Of a stretch of 64,000 nucleotides of DNA, positions 17,224-26,503 are shown piece after piece. Numbering within the stretch: the first letter of the stretch is position 1; the number at the start of each line of letters is the position of its first letter. The DNA comes from Metabacillus sp. B2-18. GTDB taxonomy: Bacteria > Bacillota > Bacilli > Bacillales > Bacillaceae. The stretch lies in assembly GCF_021117275.1 (NCBI RefSeq), contig NZ_CP088245.1, positions 3,261,501 to 3,325,500 on the forward strand, read 5' to 3'. Below the pieces are notes generated by a model. The model did not search any database, was not told the DNA's origin, and was given only the letters and a program-made list of their open reading frames with translations. Position numbers and translations under genes: made by a program.

Positions 17224-17479
17224 AGACTGAATTATACAAAGATTTCTACAAAATAGATGCATATCAGACGATAATTTTCTGCTAATCGTTTATAATAGTT
17301 TATGATGAAAGTCTTTTTAAAGCTATTATGTTTGATTTACTGTAAGATAACCTTTAAAATTAAGTATTCGTATAGGAGTATTTTACAATCAGTGTTCAAA
17401 AAATTCGATCTAGTCTTCTTTTTTTGAATGTATATGCTGATGAAATAAATAAATGTATTTAACAAAGTGAGGTACGAAC

Positions 17480-18961
17480 GTGATTACACAAGAACATCCA
17501 AAATCAATTATTGTTATTTTCGGAGCAACAGGTGATTTAGCAAAACGAAAATTGTTCCCATCTATTTACCGCCTTGTTCAAAATGAAAAAATCGGTAAAA
17601 ACTTTGCTGTTGTTGGGGTTGCAAGAAGACCTTGGACAACTGATGAATTTCGTAGTAATGTTTCAGATTCTATTCAAACTTCAATGAAAGAATCCAAAGA
17701 CCTAGAAGAATTCACATCTCATTTTTATTATCACCCATTTGATGTAACGAATCCTTCATCCTATTTAGAATTGAATGGATTGCTAAACGAGCTTGATGGA
17801 AATTATCAAACAGAAGGCAATCGCATTTTCTATTTAGCAATGGCACCGGAGTTCTTTGGAACTATTGCTCAAAACCTAAAAAAGGAAGGGTTAACAGATA
17901 CGAATGGCTGGAGCAGATTAGTAATTGAAAAGCCATTTGGACACGATCTTCCTTCTGCACGAAAACTGAACCAAGAAATTCGTGAAGCCTTTAATGAAAA
18001 TCAGATTTATCGTATTGACCATTATTTAGGGAAAGAAATGGTTCAAAACATTGAAGTAATACGCTTTGCTAACGCCCTATTTGAGCCTTTATGGAATAAT
18101 CGTTACATATCTAATATCCAAGTAACATCTAGTGAGATTTTAGGTGTGGAAGATCGAGGGCGTTATTATGAGAATTCAGGTGCACTCCGTGATATGGTTC
18201 AAAACCACATGCTGCAAATGGTTGCTTTATTAGCGATGGAGCCGCCTATTAAACTGACTACTGATGAAATCAGAAGTGAGAAAGTAAAAGTTCTAAGAGC
18301 ACTAAGAGCTGTAGCCGAAGATGAAGTTAGTCAATATTTTGTTAGAGGTCAATATGGCGCAGGTCAGCTTGAAGATAAACAGCTAGTTGCTTATCGCGAT
18401 GAAAATAATGTAGATGATGATTCCCAAACAGAAACGTATGTTGCAGGAAAATTATTAATTGATAACTTTAGATGGGCCGGTGTTCCTTTCTACATTAGAA
18501 CCGGAAAACGTATGGCTGCAAAATCCACAAAAATCGTTGTCCAATTTAAAGATATTCCAATGAACTTATATTACAAAAAAGGTGAAACTGTTCCACCTAA
18601 CCTGTTAATCATTCACATTCAACCAGAAGAAGGAATTACCCTTCAGTTAAATGCGAAAAAGGATGAAGATGAATCTGGCATCTCAAAACCAGTTAAGCTT
18701 GATTTATCAAATAATTTCCTTGATGGAATTAATACACCAGAAGCATATGAAAAATTAATTTACGACTGCATGCGTGGAGACGCCACTAACTTCACTCATT
18801 GGGACGAAGTAGCTTTATCATGGAGCTTTGTAGATCCAATTTCAGAAGCATGGACAAAAGGTAAGGCAGCTCTTGCAAGCTATCCTTCTGGATCGATGGG
18901 ACCTAAAGAAGCAGATGATCTTTTGGAAGAAGATGGAAATCAATGGTGGCCTGTTAACTAA
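17480..18961 (+). CDS. zwf: Glucose-6-phosphate 1-dehydrogenase
   Basis: The 493-residue enzyme makes 6-phosphogluconolactone and NADPH, the entry step of the oxidative pentose phosphate pathway. The NADP-binding GATGDLAKRKLFP lies at residues 15-27, and the active-site signature RIDHYLGKE at about 178-186 contains the catalytic His/Lys. YIRTGKRM near 337 is also conserved. Translation starts at GTG 17480 after GTGAGGT. The partner gndA lies about 3 kb away, separated by a two-gene cassette. Confidence 0.96.
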   Translation: MITQEHPKSIIVIFGATGDLAKRKLFPSIYRLVQNEKIGKNFAVVGVARRPWTTDEFRSNVSDSIQTSMKESKDLEEFTSHFYYHPFDVTNPSSYLELNGLLNELDGNYQTEGNRIFYLAMAPEFFGTIAQNLKKEGLTDTNGWSRLVIEKPFGHDLPSARKLNQEIREAFNENQIYRIDHYLGKEMVQNIEVIRFANALFEPLWNNRYISNIQVTSSEILGVEDRGRYYENSGALRDMVQNHMLQMVALLAMEPPIKLTTDEIRSEKVKVLRALRAVAEDEVSQYFVRGQYGAGQLEDKQLVAYRDENNVDDDSQTETYVAGKLLIDNFRWAGVPFYIRTGKRMAAKSTKIVVQFKDIPMNLYYKKGETVPPNLLIIHIQPEEGITLQLNAKKDEDESGISKPVKLDLSNNFLDGINTPEAYEKLIYDCMRGDATNFTHWDEVALSWSFVDPISEAWTKGKAALASYPSGSMGPKEADDLLEEDGNQWWPVN

Positions 18962-19016
18962 AACAGGATGAGATGATCTGGAATCGATCCCCAATTTTAA
19001 TTATCTTAGCTATAGT

Positions 19017-19049
19017 AAAAGCCGATTAAGATAAATCTAATCGGCTTTT
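19017..19049 (+). terminator. Intrinsic terminator of zwf
   Basis: AAAAGCCGATTA / TAATCGGCTTTT forms a 12-bp stem with T-rich tail, about 55 bases after the zwf stop. Confidence 0.9.
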
Positions 19050-19208
19050 CTATTTACAAAACAAATTAGAAATGTAATTTATGTTACTTTCATACAACCT
19101 ATGATTACAAAAATGTGCGAATGAGCTCGTCTATTTGCCTCATACGAATTAAGACTAGTTTGAATAAAATAGATTGTGTAAGAAGCAAACCTTAAATCTC
19201 CTTAATTT

Positions 19209-19238
19209 GAGCTGCTACTATAAGTAGCAGCTCCTTTT
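19209..19238 (+). terminator. Hairpin at the 3' side of the phosphotriesterase-like gene
   Basis: GAGCTGCTACT / AGTAGCAGCTC (19209-19219, 19223-19233) has a 3-base loop and CCTTTTAT following on the + strand. It sits just downstream of the convergent reverse-strand gene, whose side lacks a T-run, so it may be a second stop for + strand read-through and a weaker one for the other strand. Confidence 0.6.
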
Positions 19239-19248
19239 ATAGTTAGAT

Positions 19249-20250
19249 TCATTTTTTGGCAAATTTTGATGAGGTCGAAAATAACGATTTGATGTTTTCA
19301 GTAAACAGAATCTCCAACTGCTGTTCAGTAATTCCTAATGATCTTAGCTGTGGAACAATATTCTCAAAGATATGTGTAGGGTGCCAATTTGCGATTGAAG
19401 GTATAAACGTATCCGGAACAACCAACTCTCTCCCTAACCAAATGTTAACGGAGTCATGAGCTAAGAAGATTCTGTTTTCGTAGCCTTCCTTTAATAACTC
19501 AACAAGCACATCCAATCTTTCTTGATCTGTAGGACATCCCGCTAGCCCTTGAAGTCCAATTCGGTCAAAACCAATTCGCACACCCTTTTCTAGAGTTCGC
19601 CTATGATACTCCATGTCTGTATTTCCACACATATGTCCTATAACTACACAATCTGGATCAACACCGAGCTCTATTAAAAGATCAGCTTGTTCAGGACCCA
19701 TAGTCCCTTCCTGAGTATGAGTTAAAATAATTGTTCCTGTTTCTTGATGTGCTCTAGCTGCTGCCCTAAAAAACATTTTTTCGTATTCTGTTATCATATT
19801 TTTACTTGATGCAAGTTTAATAAACCCAGGCTTAATTCCAGTATCCTCTACTCCATTTCGAAGCTCTGTTATAAACATTTCATATATTTCCTCTTCTGCA
19901 GGACCTAACGCTGCACGAGCTTTAAAATATGGAGTCGCACCTTCTCCTTCATAATAAAAACCTGTTCCACATACAATTTGAAGCCCTGTTTGAATGGATA
20001 TATCTCTTAGTAAGCGAACATTTCTACCACACTCATTCGGTGTTGGATCAAGAACCGTTTTCACACCATGTTTCATGATCTTTTCTGCTACTTGTATACC
20101 AATTGTTAAAGCATGATTATAATCAAATCTACCTAACGTACTATCACCACTATAACCAGGATATCCAAAAACAAAATGCTCATGACTTAATGTTTTCCCT
20201 AGAAGCTCTAAGGCTATAGGGCCTGTTACCGTCTCAACGGTTTTTGTCAT
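19249..20250 (-). CDS. Phosphotriesterase-family metal-dependent hydrolase
   Basis: The 333-residue protein is a PF02126-type amidohydrolase. Metal ligands fit the family: HEH near residues 24-26, a Lys in GFIKLASSK (about 148, the carboxylated Lys), His in LTHTQEG and VIGHMCGN, and Asp in LAHDS near 268. Known members include lactonases, phosphotriesterases and amide hydrolases; the substrate is not assigned. I use the ATG at 20250 after GGTGGAGGGAG. It overlaps the stop of the upstream acyl-CoA ligase gene by 4 bases (ATGA), implying translational coupling and a joint pathway. Confidence 0.82.
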   Translation of the reverse strand: MTKTVETVTGPIALELLGKTLSHEHFVFGYPGYSGDSTLGRFDYNHALTIGIQVAEKIMKHGVKTVLDPTPNECGRNVRLLRDISIQTGLQIVCGTGFYYEGEGATPYFKARAALGPAEEEIYEMFITELRNGVEDTGIKPGFIKLASSKNMITEYEKMFFRAAARAHQETGTIILTHTQEGTMGPEQADLLIELGVDPDCVVIGHMCGNTDMEYHRRTLEKGVRIGFDRIGLQGLAGCPTDQERLDVLVELLKEGYENRIFLAHDSVNIWLGRELVVPDTFIPSIANWHPTHIFENIVPQLRSLGITEQQLEILFTENIKSLFSTSSKFAKK

Positions 20251-21920
20251 TTTTCTCCCTCCACCACTAGTTTCTTTCTCTCTTCTTCCTGCAGTTTTCT
20301 CCACAGTAACTTTCCACTACTGGTTGTAGGTAGTTTGTCTCTAAATTCTATAATTCTAGGATACTTGTAAGCTGCTAATTGTGTTTTAGACCAATCTATG
20401 ATTTCTTGTTCAGAAACTTTGCCCTTATCCACATCGTTTAAAACAATAAATGCTTTAACTTGCTCACCCTTTCTTTCATCGGGAACACCAACAACACAAG
20501 CTTGTTGGACAGCAGGGTGTCTATAAAGTTTTGATTCTACTTCAGTTGGCCATACTTTAAAACCTGATGCATTAATCATTCTCTTAATACGATCTACGAT
20601 AAAATAATAGCCCTCATCGTCATATTTTGCGATATCTCCCGTCCTAAAGAACGTCTTACCTTCAATGGATATAAACGCATTATCATTCTCATCTGGTCGA
20701 TTATAATACCCTTTAAACACCTGAGGCCCCCGGACAACAATCTCTCCTTCTTGGTTTGGCCCTAATTCTTGTAAAGTGAGTGGATCAATGATTTTAGATT
20801 GAGTATTTGGAGATGGAATCCCGAGACATTGTAACTTTGGGCGATCTGGTGGGTTAAAATGAGTGTGTGCAATTGTCTCAGAAAGACCATAACCTTCTGC
20901 ATATCTAATACCAGCGAGATTATATAACTTCTCTCCAACTGCCTCAGGTAAAGGTGCACCGCCTCCACCGATTACCTCCAATGTTTTAAGAGAATCTTTA
21001 ATAAGATTTGGGTTTGCCAAAAAGTCTATTAACATAGTACTTATATTCGTCCAATGTGTAACGCCGTTTCGCTCGATTAATACCCTCGCAAGGTCTCTGT
21101 CCCATCTTGTCATAATGACGATTTCACAACCACCTGACAACGGACCATGACAACTATGAAGCATACCGGTTACATGAAATAACGGTAGTGTTAATAAATG
21201 AACAGATTCACATGTTACGCTTTGCCATACACCTACCGTAATAATATTGGCTTGCACCGTTTTATGAGTATGCATGCATCCTTTTGGAGTACCAGTTGTT
21301 CCAGACGTATAAGGCATGACAACTAAGTCTTCAGCACTTACATCAACTTCTTTAGGTGAGTATCTAGCAGCAAGTGCCTCGTGCCATGGAGTATATTCTG
21401 TTGGTAGTTCCTGACGAAGAGCACAAACCTCTTGTGGAAGATTCAAATCAGTTTCTGGATCGATGTAATCAGAGTATGTCCCTACAACAACATGCTCGAT
21501 TGTGCTTTTGCCAATTAATGCTTGGACATTTTCAAAAAGCTCTTGTGAAACAATAGCTGTTTTTATTTCACAATCTTTTACATAAAAGGCTAATTCTTCA
21601 CTTGTATTCATGGGGTTTATTGGAATTACGACTGCTCCTGCTCGAGCAACTGCATAAAATGAAATGATCCATTGAGGAGAGTTTTGCATATAAAGGAGAA
21701 TACGATCTCCTTTTTTCACATCGTTTGCTTGAAGATATCCAGCTAAACTAAGAACCTCTGAATATAGTTCTCGATACGAAATTCTTTTTCCATAATAATT
21801 AAGAGCAGTTTTATTAGGATAACGTCTTGAAGATATTTCTAAGTTTTCTACGAGGGTTGTTTCTGGGAGTGTTAATACTTTCGGTACGCGTTTCGGATAA
21901 AATTCAAAATATTTTTCCAC
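20247..21920 (-). CDS. AMP-dependent acyl-CoA synthetase/ligase
   Basis: The 557-residue enzyme is an ANL-superfamily ligase that activates a carboxylic acid to acyl-AMP and then acyl-CoA. The P-loop YTSGTTGTPKG lies near residues 203-213, GYGLSE near 338, the TGD of RTGDIAKYDDEGYYF near 425, and the catalytic Lys in SSGKLLWRKL near the C-terminus. It resembles long-chain or aryl-acid CoA ligases; specificity is open. It is the first gene of a two-gene operon with a phosphotriesterase-family hydrolase, placed between zwf and gndA. Confidence 0.87.
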   Translation of the reverse strand: MEKYFEFYPKRVPKVLTLPETTLVENLEISSRRYPNKTALNYYGKRISYRELYSEVLSLAGYLQANDVKKGDRILLYMQNSPQWIISFYAVARAGAVVIPINPMNTSEELAFYVKDCEIKTAIVSQELFENVQALIGKSTIEHVVVGTYSDYIDPETDLNLPQEVCALRQELPTEYTPWHEALAARYSPKEVDVSAEDLVVMPYTSGTTGTPKGCMHTHKTVQANIITVGVWQSVTCESVHLLTLPLFHVTGMLHSCHGPLSGGCEIVIMTRWDRDLARVLIERNGVTHWTNISTMLIDFLANPNLIKDSLKTLEVIGGGGAPLPEAVGEKLYNLAGIRYAEGYGLSETIAHTHFNPPDRPKLQCLGIPSPNTQSKIIDPLTLQELGPNQEGEIVVRGPQVFKGYYNRPDENDNAFISIEGKTFFRTGDIAKYDDEGYYFIVDRIKRMINASGFKVWPTEVESKLYRHPAVQQACVVGVPDERKGEQVKAFIVLNDVDKGKVSEQEIIDWSKTQLAAYKYPRIIEFRDKLPTTSSGKLLWRKLQEEERKKLVVEGEK

Positions 21921-22056
21921 TTATACCATCAACTCCTATGTAAGTTTTAAATAAACGAAATTATCTTCTAAAAAGATAACTCGCTACCTGAATATACCAT
22001 GGCAATTATACCATGTAAAGGCTTACATTGTTAATTTTATAGGATTTATAATAAGT

Positions 22057-22087
22057 AAAAAAGACAGAGCGGACTCTGTCTTTTTGT
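22057..22087 (-). terminator. Intrinsic terminator of gndA
   Basis: AAAAAGACAGAG / CTCTGTCTTTTT forms a tight stem with a 4-base loop and T-run on the reverse strand. Confidence 0.9.
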
Positions 22088-22095
22088 TTACACGA

Positions 22096-23508
22096 TTATT
22101 TTTCCATCCACTCAGTATGGAAGATACCTTCTTTATCAACACGTTGATAAGTGTGAGCACCAAAGTAGTCACGTTGTGCTTGTAGAAGATTCGCTGGAAG
22201 TGTTTCCGTACGATAGCTATCATAATAAGCAAGCGCAGATGAGAAGCATGGTACCGGCACTCCGTTTTCGATTGCTACTGTTAAGATTTGACGAAGTGCA
22301 CCTTGGTACCCTTCAACGATTTCTTTGAAATAGTCATCAAGTAATAGGTTTGCTAATTGTGGCTCTTTATCATATGCATCTTTAATTTTTTGTAGGAAAG
22401 CTGCACGGATAATACATCCACCACGGAAGATCATCGCAATATCACCATATTTTAAATCCCAGTTATATTCTTCAGAAGCTGCTCTCATTTGAGCAAAGCC
22501 TTGAGCATAAGAAACAATCTTACTCATATATAATGCTCTTCGAACCGCTTCAATAAGCTCTTCTTTATTACCCTCATATTTTTTAGCAGCAGGACCTGAA
22601 AGAATTTTGCTTGCTTTTTGACGTTCTTCTTTCATAGCCGAAATGAAACGAGCAAATACAGATTCAGTAATGATAGGAAGAGGTACACCTAGGTCAAGAG
22701 CACTCTTACTTGTCCATTTACCAGTTCCTTTTTGACCTGCAGTATCAAGAATAACGTCAACTAGAGGTTTTCCGGTTTCGTCATCTTTCTTTGTGAAAAT
22801 ATCTGCTGTAATTTCAATAAGGTAACTATCAAGCTCACCTTTGTTCCACTCAGCAAATACTTCATGAAGCTCGTCTGCTGTTAAACCTAATACATTTTTC
22901 AGTAAGAAATATGCTTCAGAAATTAACTGCATATCTCCATACTCAATTCCGTTATGGACCATTTTCACATAGTGTCCAGCTCCATCTGGACCAATATAAG
23001 TACAGCAAGGATCACCATTTACTTTTGCAGAAATAGCTTCAAGAATTGGTTGAACTAAATCAAACGCTTCTTTTTGGCCACCAGGCATGATAGAAGGTCC
23101 TTTTAATGCGCCTTCTTCTCCACCAGAAACACCTGTACCTATGAAATGGATTCCACTTTCAGCTAGTTCTTTGTTACGACGTTGTGTATCTGTATATAAT
23201 GTGTTACCACCGTCGATTAAGATATCACCTTTATCAAGATGTGGTAGAAGCTGTTCAATTGTTGCATCTGTTGGTACACCAGCTTTAACCATTAAAAGAA
23301 TTTTACGTGGAGTTTCTAATGATTGAACAAATTCTTCAATGCTGTATGTACCCACCACGTTTTTCCCTTTTGCTTCTGTTAAAAATTCCTCAGTTTTTTC
23401 TGCTGAACGGTTGAAAACAGATACTGAAAATCCACGACTTTCAATATTTAAAGCTAAGTTTTTACCCATTACAGCCAAACCAATAACACCAATTTGTTGT
23501 TTCGACAT
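22096..23508 (-). CDS. gndA: 6-phosphogluconate dehydrogenase, NADP-dependent, decarboxylating
   Basis: The 470-residue enzyme converts 6-phosphogluconate to ribulose 5-phosphate with NADPH release. The N-terminal [12 protein letters not shown] (residues 10-21) binds cofactor, GVSGGEEGA (about 127-135) and [13 protein letters not shown] (about 182-194, catalytic Lys) are the active site, and the C-terminal [13 protein letters not shown] is conserved. Length matches the 468-470 residues of GndA. It works directly after Zwf in the pentose phosphate pathway. Confidence 0.96.
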   Translation of the reverse strand: MSKQQIGVIGLAVMGKNLALNIESRGFSVSVFNRSAEKTEEFLTEAKGKNVVGTYSIEEFVQSLETPRKILLMVKAGVPTDATIEQLLPHLDKGDILIDGGNTLYTDTQRRNKELAESGIHFIGTGVSGGEEGALKGPSIMPGGQKEAFDLVQPILEAISAKVNGDPCCTYIGPDGAGHYVKMVHNGIEYGDMQLISEAYFLLKNVLGLTADELHEVFAEWNKGELDSYLIEITADIFTKKDDETGKPLVDVILDTAGQKGTGKWTSKSALDLGVPLPIITESVFARFISAMKEERQKASKILSGPAAKKYEGNKEELIEAVRRALYMSKIVSYAQGFAQMRAASEEYNWDLKYGDIAMIFRGGCIIRAAFLQKIKDAYDKEPQLANLLLDDYFKEIVEGYQGALRQILTVAIENGVPVPCFSSALAYYDSYRTETLPANLLQAQRDYFGAHTYQRVDKEGIFHTEWMEK

Positions 23509-23704
23509 TCTCTTACGTCCCTTCTAATCCTTATAGTATGTAAAACTAAACATTATCCAATTACTATAATAACAAAAAAAGTTTAGTTTTCCGCCAATAA
23601 ATGCTAAATTGACACATTATTCGAATTATTTCATTTAACTTCAACTTTGAAAATACCACATTTTTCAGTTACATTTCAAGTGACTCACCTTATGTAATCG
23701 TTTA

Positions 23705-24943
23705 CTATCTCAAAAAATCTTTATTAAAGCTTATTCCTGGTGTTCCAGGCTCCTCTTGTTTTCCTTTTACACCTCGCTTTATAAGCTGACTTCCATATTT
23801 TTGATTGATCTGATCAATAACGGAAAGTATCGGCTCGTCTTTTGCATCATTTTCAAAAGAGAACAAATCCAGCTGCTTTACTGCATCTTCCCTTTCAACT
23901 AAATCCTGCCCAGTAATACCAAGTAACCGAATCGGCTCTTCATTCCAGTGAGTGAAAAAGAGATCTTTGGCTTCATGGTAAAGGTCATTCTCTTCCCCAA
24001 TAGGGTTTTTCATTGTTTTACTTCTAGTAATTGTTTTTAAGTTACCGTAACGAATCGTGACAAAAATTTTGTTGGCCAAAACTTCTTTCCTCTTCATTCG
24101 AAGAGATACAGAATGAGCTAACTTTCTTAACACTTCATTGATTTGGGTTTCATTCGTCGTATTCTTAGACAGCGTAGTTGAATTACCAATGCTCTTAAAA
24201 TCATAAATTGAGTTGGGATTAACTTCCCTTAAATCAACTCCGTTCGCTCGTTGGATAAGACGTTCCCCGTTAATACCAAGTAAGCTTTTTACTTCTCCTA
24301 TATCAGCATGTGCTAAATCATAAATAGTATGAATTCCTATAGTTCTAAGTTTTTCGGCCGTTTTTTCACCAATACCATGCATTTCATATGCAGCTAGAGG
24401 CCATAATCTATTCGGTAAATCTCTTTTTCTTAAAATCGTAATTCCAAGTGGCTTTTTCATATTTGATGCCATTTTAGCTAGAAACTTATTTGGAGCAATT
24501 CCAATACTACAAGGTAGCAGCAATTCCTCCAACAGCCTATTTTGAATAGAACTTGCCATCTCGAGTGGCTTTGACCCAGGAAATTCACTTAAATCCATAT
24601 AACCTTCATCAATTGAAACAGGTTCTACTAATTCTGTATATTCCCTTAATAGTTCAAACATTGCACGAGATGCTGTTCGATATCGATCAAAGTTTGGTTT
24701 TCTTACAATTAACTCAGGGCAAAGCTTACGAGCTTGCCAAAGAGGCATAGTAGCTTTTACACCTTTTGAACGCGCTTCGTAGCTGCATGTAACTATAATT
24801 CCTTTTCGTTCCTCAACATTCCCTGCAATTGCTAAAGGCTTTCCATTAAGAGAGGGATCAAATGCCATTTCTACTGAAGCATAAAAGCTGTTCATATCAA
24901 CATGTAAAATAATTCTTCTTTGATTTACAGGTTGCTCCGCCAT
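23705..24943 (-). CDS. polYA: DNA polymerase IV, Y family (PolYA/DinB-like)
   Basis: This 412-residue translesion polymerase has the catalytic Asp in HVDMNSFYASVE (about residues 14-25), SIDEGYMDLS near 108-117 with the metal-binding Asp-Glu, GIGEKTAEKL as helix-hairpin-helix, and a C-terminal QLDLFSF clamp-binding motif near 383. I use the ATG at 24943, which gives the family N-terminus; an ATG at 24958 adds MCGVK. Neither has a strong ribosome binding site. No LexA box was found upstream, unlike polYB in this window. The IS element lies about 120 bases upstream. Confidence 0.92.
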   Translation of the reverse strand: MAEQPVNQRRIILHVDMNSFYASVEMAFDPSLNGKPLAIAGNVEERKGIIVTCSYEARSKGVKATMPLWQARKLCPELIVRKPNFDRYRTASRAMFELLREYTELVEPVSIDEGYMDLSEFPGSKPLEMASSIQNRLLEELLLPCSIGIAPNKFLAKMASNMKKPLGITILRKRDLPNRLWPLAAYEMHGIGEKTAEKLRTIGIHTIYDLAHADIGEVKSLLGINGERLIQRANGVDLREVNPNSIYDFKSIGNSTTLSKNTTNETQINEVLRKLAHSVSLRMKRKEVLANKIFVTIRYGNLKTITRSKTMKNPIGEENDLYHEAKDLFFTHWNEEPIRLLGITGQDLVEREDAVKQLDLFSFENDAKDEPILSVIDQINQKYGSQLIKRGVKGKQEEPGTPGISFNKDFLR

Positions 24944-25063
24944 CTTCACACCACACATATTAAAAAATCATTATCATTAGTTTACCATTCTTATGTATGA
25001 GCATGCTCATTTGAAGTTTTCTTTTTCTCTTTTCCTTATATTAAAAAATAAAAAAGCCACCAA

Positions 25064-25066
25064 TTA
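25064..25066. repeat. Target-site duplication, left copy (TTA)
   Basis: The trinucleotide TTA directly abuts the left inverted repeat and is repeated at 26501-26503 next to the right one. A 3-bp duplication is usual for IS3-family insertions. Confidence 0.85.
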
Positions 25067-25098
25067 TGAACTGAACCCAAAAAGTTAGACATAGAAGC

Positions 25099-25848
25099 TT
25101 AGGCTGCTACTTGGGCATGAATTCGGTACTGTACCGGACTCATGCCTTTTAATTTTGCCTTAATCCGTTTGTGGTTATAGTAATATATATAATTCTCTAA
25201 TTCTAGTTTGAAATGCTCCATACTCTCAAATTCTTTTAAGTACAGTAATTCAGACTTTAATAAGCCAAAGAAATTCTCCATGACTGCGTTATCTAGGCAA
25301 TTCCCTTTTCGGGACATACTCTGTATGATTCCTTTTTCTTTTAAGGCGTGTTGATAATGCTTCATGCGATAATGCCAGCCTTGGTCGGAATGCAAAATAG
25401 GAGTGTCTCCCTCATTTAGTCGGCTAAAAGCTTTATCCAACATCTCTGATACCAGGCGATAAACAGGACGTTTTTCTATGTTATAAGCGATGATTTCCCC
25501 GTTGTATAAATCTAAAATGGGGGATAAATATAACTTCTCTCCATGAAGGTGGAATTCTGTCACATCTGTTACCAACTTCTCATTTGGCTTTGATGCTTTA
25601 AAATCACGTTCTAAAATATTAGGAGCTACTTTCCCAATATTTCCGCGGTAAGATTGATATTTTTTCATACGCACGAGACATTTTAATCCCATTTTATTCA
25701 TCAATCGTCTCACTGTCTTATGATTTATTTTTAATCCCCGATTACGTAATTCCAATGTAATGCGGCGGTATCCATATCGTCCTTGATGTTCATCAAAAAT
25801 CCCCTGAATCAACTCTTTAGTTTCCTTATACTTATCTGGACGATCCAT
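25099..25848 (-). CDS. IS3-family transposase OrfB (DDE integrase domain)
   Basis: The 249 residues from ATG 25848 contain the rve integrase core: first Asp in TDVTEFHLHGEKLY, second in HSDQGWHY, and Glu in NAVMENFFGLLKSE, giving the DDE triad. The frame is open upstream to the frameshift site at 25995, adding 49 codons that include KITEENKAQIIYEL and GIARSTYYYW, typical IS3 OrfB N-terminal sequence. The catalytic protein is therefore most likely made as an OrfAB fusion (about 448 residues) rather than from the internal ATG. Confidence 0.93.
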   Translation of the reverse strand: MDRPDKYKETKELIQGIFDEHQGRYGYRRITLELRNRGLKINHKTVRRLMNKMGLKCLVRMKKYQSYRGNIGKVAPNILERDFKASKPNEKLVTDVTEFHLHGEKLYLSPILDLYNGEIIAYNIEKRPVYRLVSEMLDKAFSRLNEGDTPILHSDQGWHYRMKHYQHALKEKGIIQSMSRKGNCLDNAVMENFFGLLKSELLYLKEFESMEHFKLELENYIYYYNHKRIKAKLKGMSPVQYRIHAQVAA

Positions 25849-25937
25849 TTGTTTTACCCAATAGTAATACGTACTACGCGCAATTCCAGCGACCTTTACT
25901 AGATCAATTACTTTAAATTCATGCCTTAATTCATATA

Positions 25938-26444
25938 TTATTTGCGCTTTGTTTTCTTCTGTAATTTTTCCTTTTCTTGAATTAAGGCTTGTAACTTTTT
26001 TAAATATGCATTTTCCATACGTAAACGCTCATTTTCAGCTCGTAACGCTTCAGACTCTTCGACTGACTTAGGTTTCTTTGTTTCTTTTTTCATGGATGGA
26101 CGCCCCTTTTGTGTTGGTTTTAGGGCATCTATTCCAAGTGATTCGAAACTTTTTAGCCAATTTTGAATGGTACTATGTGTTGCGATGTTAAAAATTGCAG
26201 CCGTTTCCCTTATAGACGTCCCTGTCTCTTTTATATAATTTAGTACGTCTAGTTTAAACTCTGTTGTGTAGGATGTATAGGGTTTTTTAAAGGCACTTTC
26301 ACCATGATATTCATATTGTTTAATCCAATTTAATAAGACAGTATGATCTACTCCTATGGATTTCGCAATTGTTTTTACCCCCTCGAATCCTTGTTGATAA
26401 CGTATAATTGCTTCTATTTTTTCCTCTATATTAAATTTAGACAT
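25938..26444 (-). CDS. IS3-family OrfA (DNA-binding helix-turn-helix protein)
   Basis: The 168-residue protein has two helix-turn-helix modules (about residues 18-45 and 70-97, with GVDHTVLLNWIKQY and IATHSTIQNWLKSF), a basic linker, and a C-terminal coiled coil from about 130 (EALRAENERLRMENAYLKKL), as in IS150-type OrfA. The ATG at 26444 follows GGAGGTG; an upstream ATG lies within the inverted repeat and is not used. OrfA binds the IS ends and regulates transposition. Confidence 0.92.
   Translation of the reverse strand: MSKFNIEEKIEAIIRYQQGFEGVKTIAKSIGVDHTVLLNWIKQYEYHGESAFKKPYTSYTTEFKLDVLNYIKETGTSIRETAAIFNIATHSTIQNWLKSFESLGIDALKPTQKGRPSMKKETKKPKSVEESEALRAENERLRMENAYLKKLQALIQEKEKLQKKTKRK
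25995..26001 (-). other. Programmed -1 frameshift heptamer A_AAA_AAG
   Basis: On the reverse strand TTA AAA AAG in the OrfA frame contains A_AAA_AAG. Slipping back one base at AAG continues GTT ACA AGC, exactly the open OrfB frame. OrfA ends 57 bases beyond, so ribosomes that do not slip make OrfA alone. Confidence 0.88.
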
Positions 26445-26500
26445 ATAAAAACTGCACCTCCAATTGTTAGATGTGTGTCTAACAATTGGGGTGCAGTTCA

Positions 26501-26503
26501 TTA
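26501..26503. repeat. Target-site duplication, right copy, doubling as cheW stop codon
   Basis: TTA on the + strand reads TAA on the reverse strand and is the termination codon of the CheW-like gene. It directly abuts the right inverted repeat of the IS. Confidence 0.85.

Larger units (their letters stand above)
25067..26500 (-). mobile_element. Complete IS3-family (IS150-type) insertion sequence, 1434 bp
   Basis: The ends are imperfect inverted repeats beginning TGAACTG: left TGAACTGAACCCAAAAAGTT (25067-25086) and right, on the reverse strand, TGAACTGCACCCCAATTGTT (26500-26481), both continuing AGACA. It is flanked by a TTA duplication. Two overlapping frames on the reverse strand encode OrfA (HTH) and OrfB (DDE), linked by a frameshift heptamer. 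All parts are intact, so the element is potentially active. It lies inside the terminator of the upstream cheW gene. Confidence 0.94.

Noticed and set aside
23692..23706. Perfect cre-like match ATGTAATCGTTTACT
   Set aside because: It overlaps the stop of polYA and is about 185 bases from gndA with no promoter placed next to it; one chance match of this consensus is expected in a window this long.
24959..25066. LexA box upstream of polYA
   Set aside because: Searched for CGAAC-N4-GTTCG-like sequence and found none; only an unrelated GAGCATGCTC palindrome and A/T-rich sequence.
24980..25066. Possible defence or mobile cargo next to the IS
   Set aside because: The only cargo between the IS ends is orfA/orfB; flanking sequence is ordinary chromosome with a simple 3-bp duplication.
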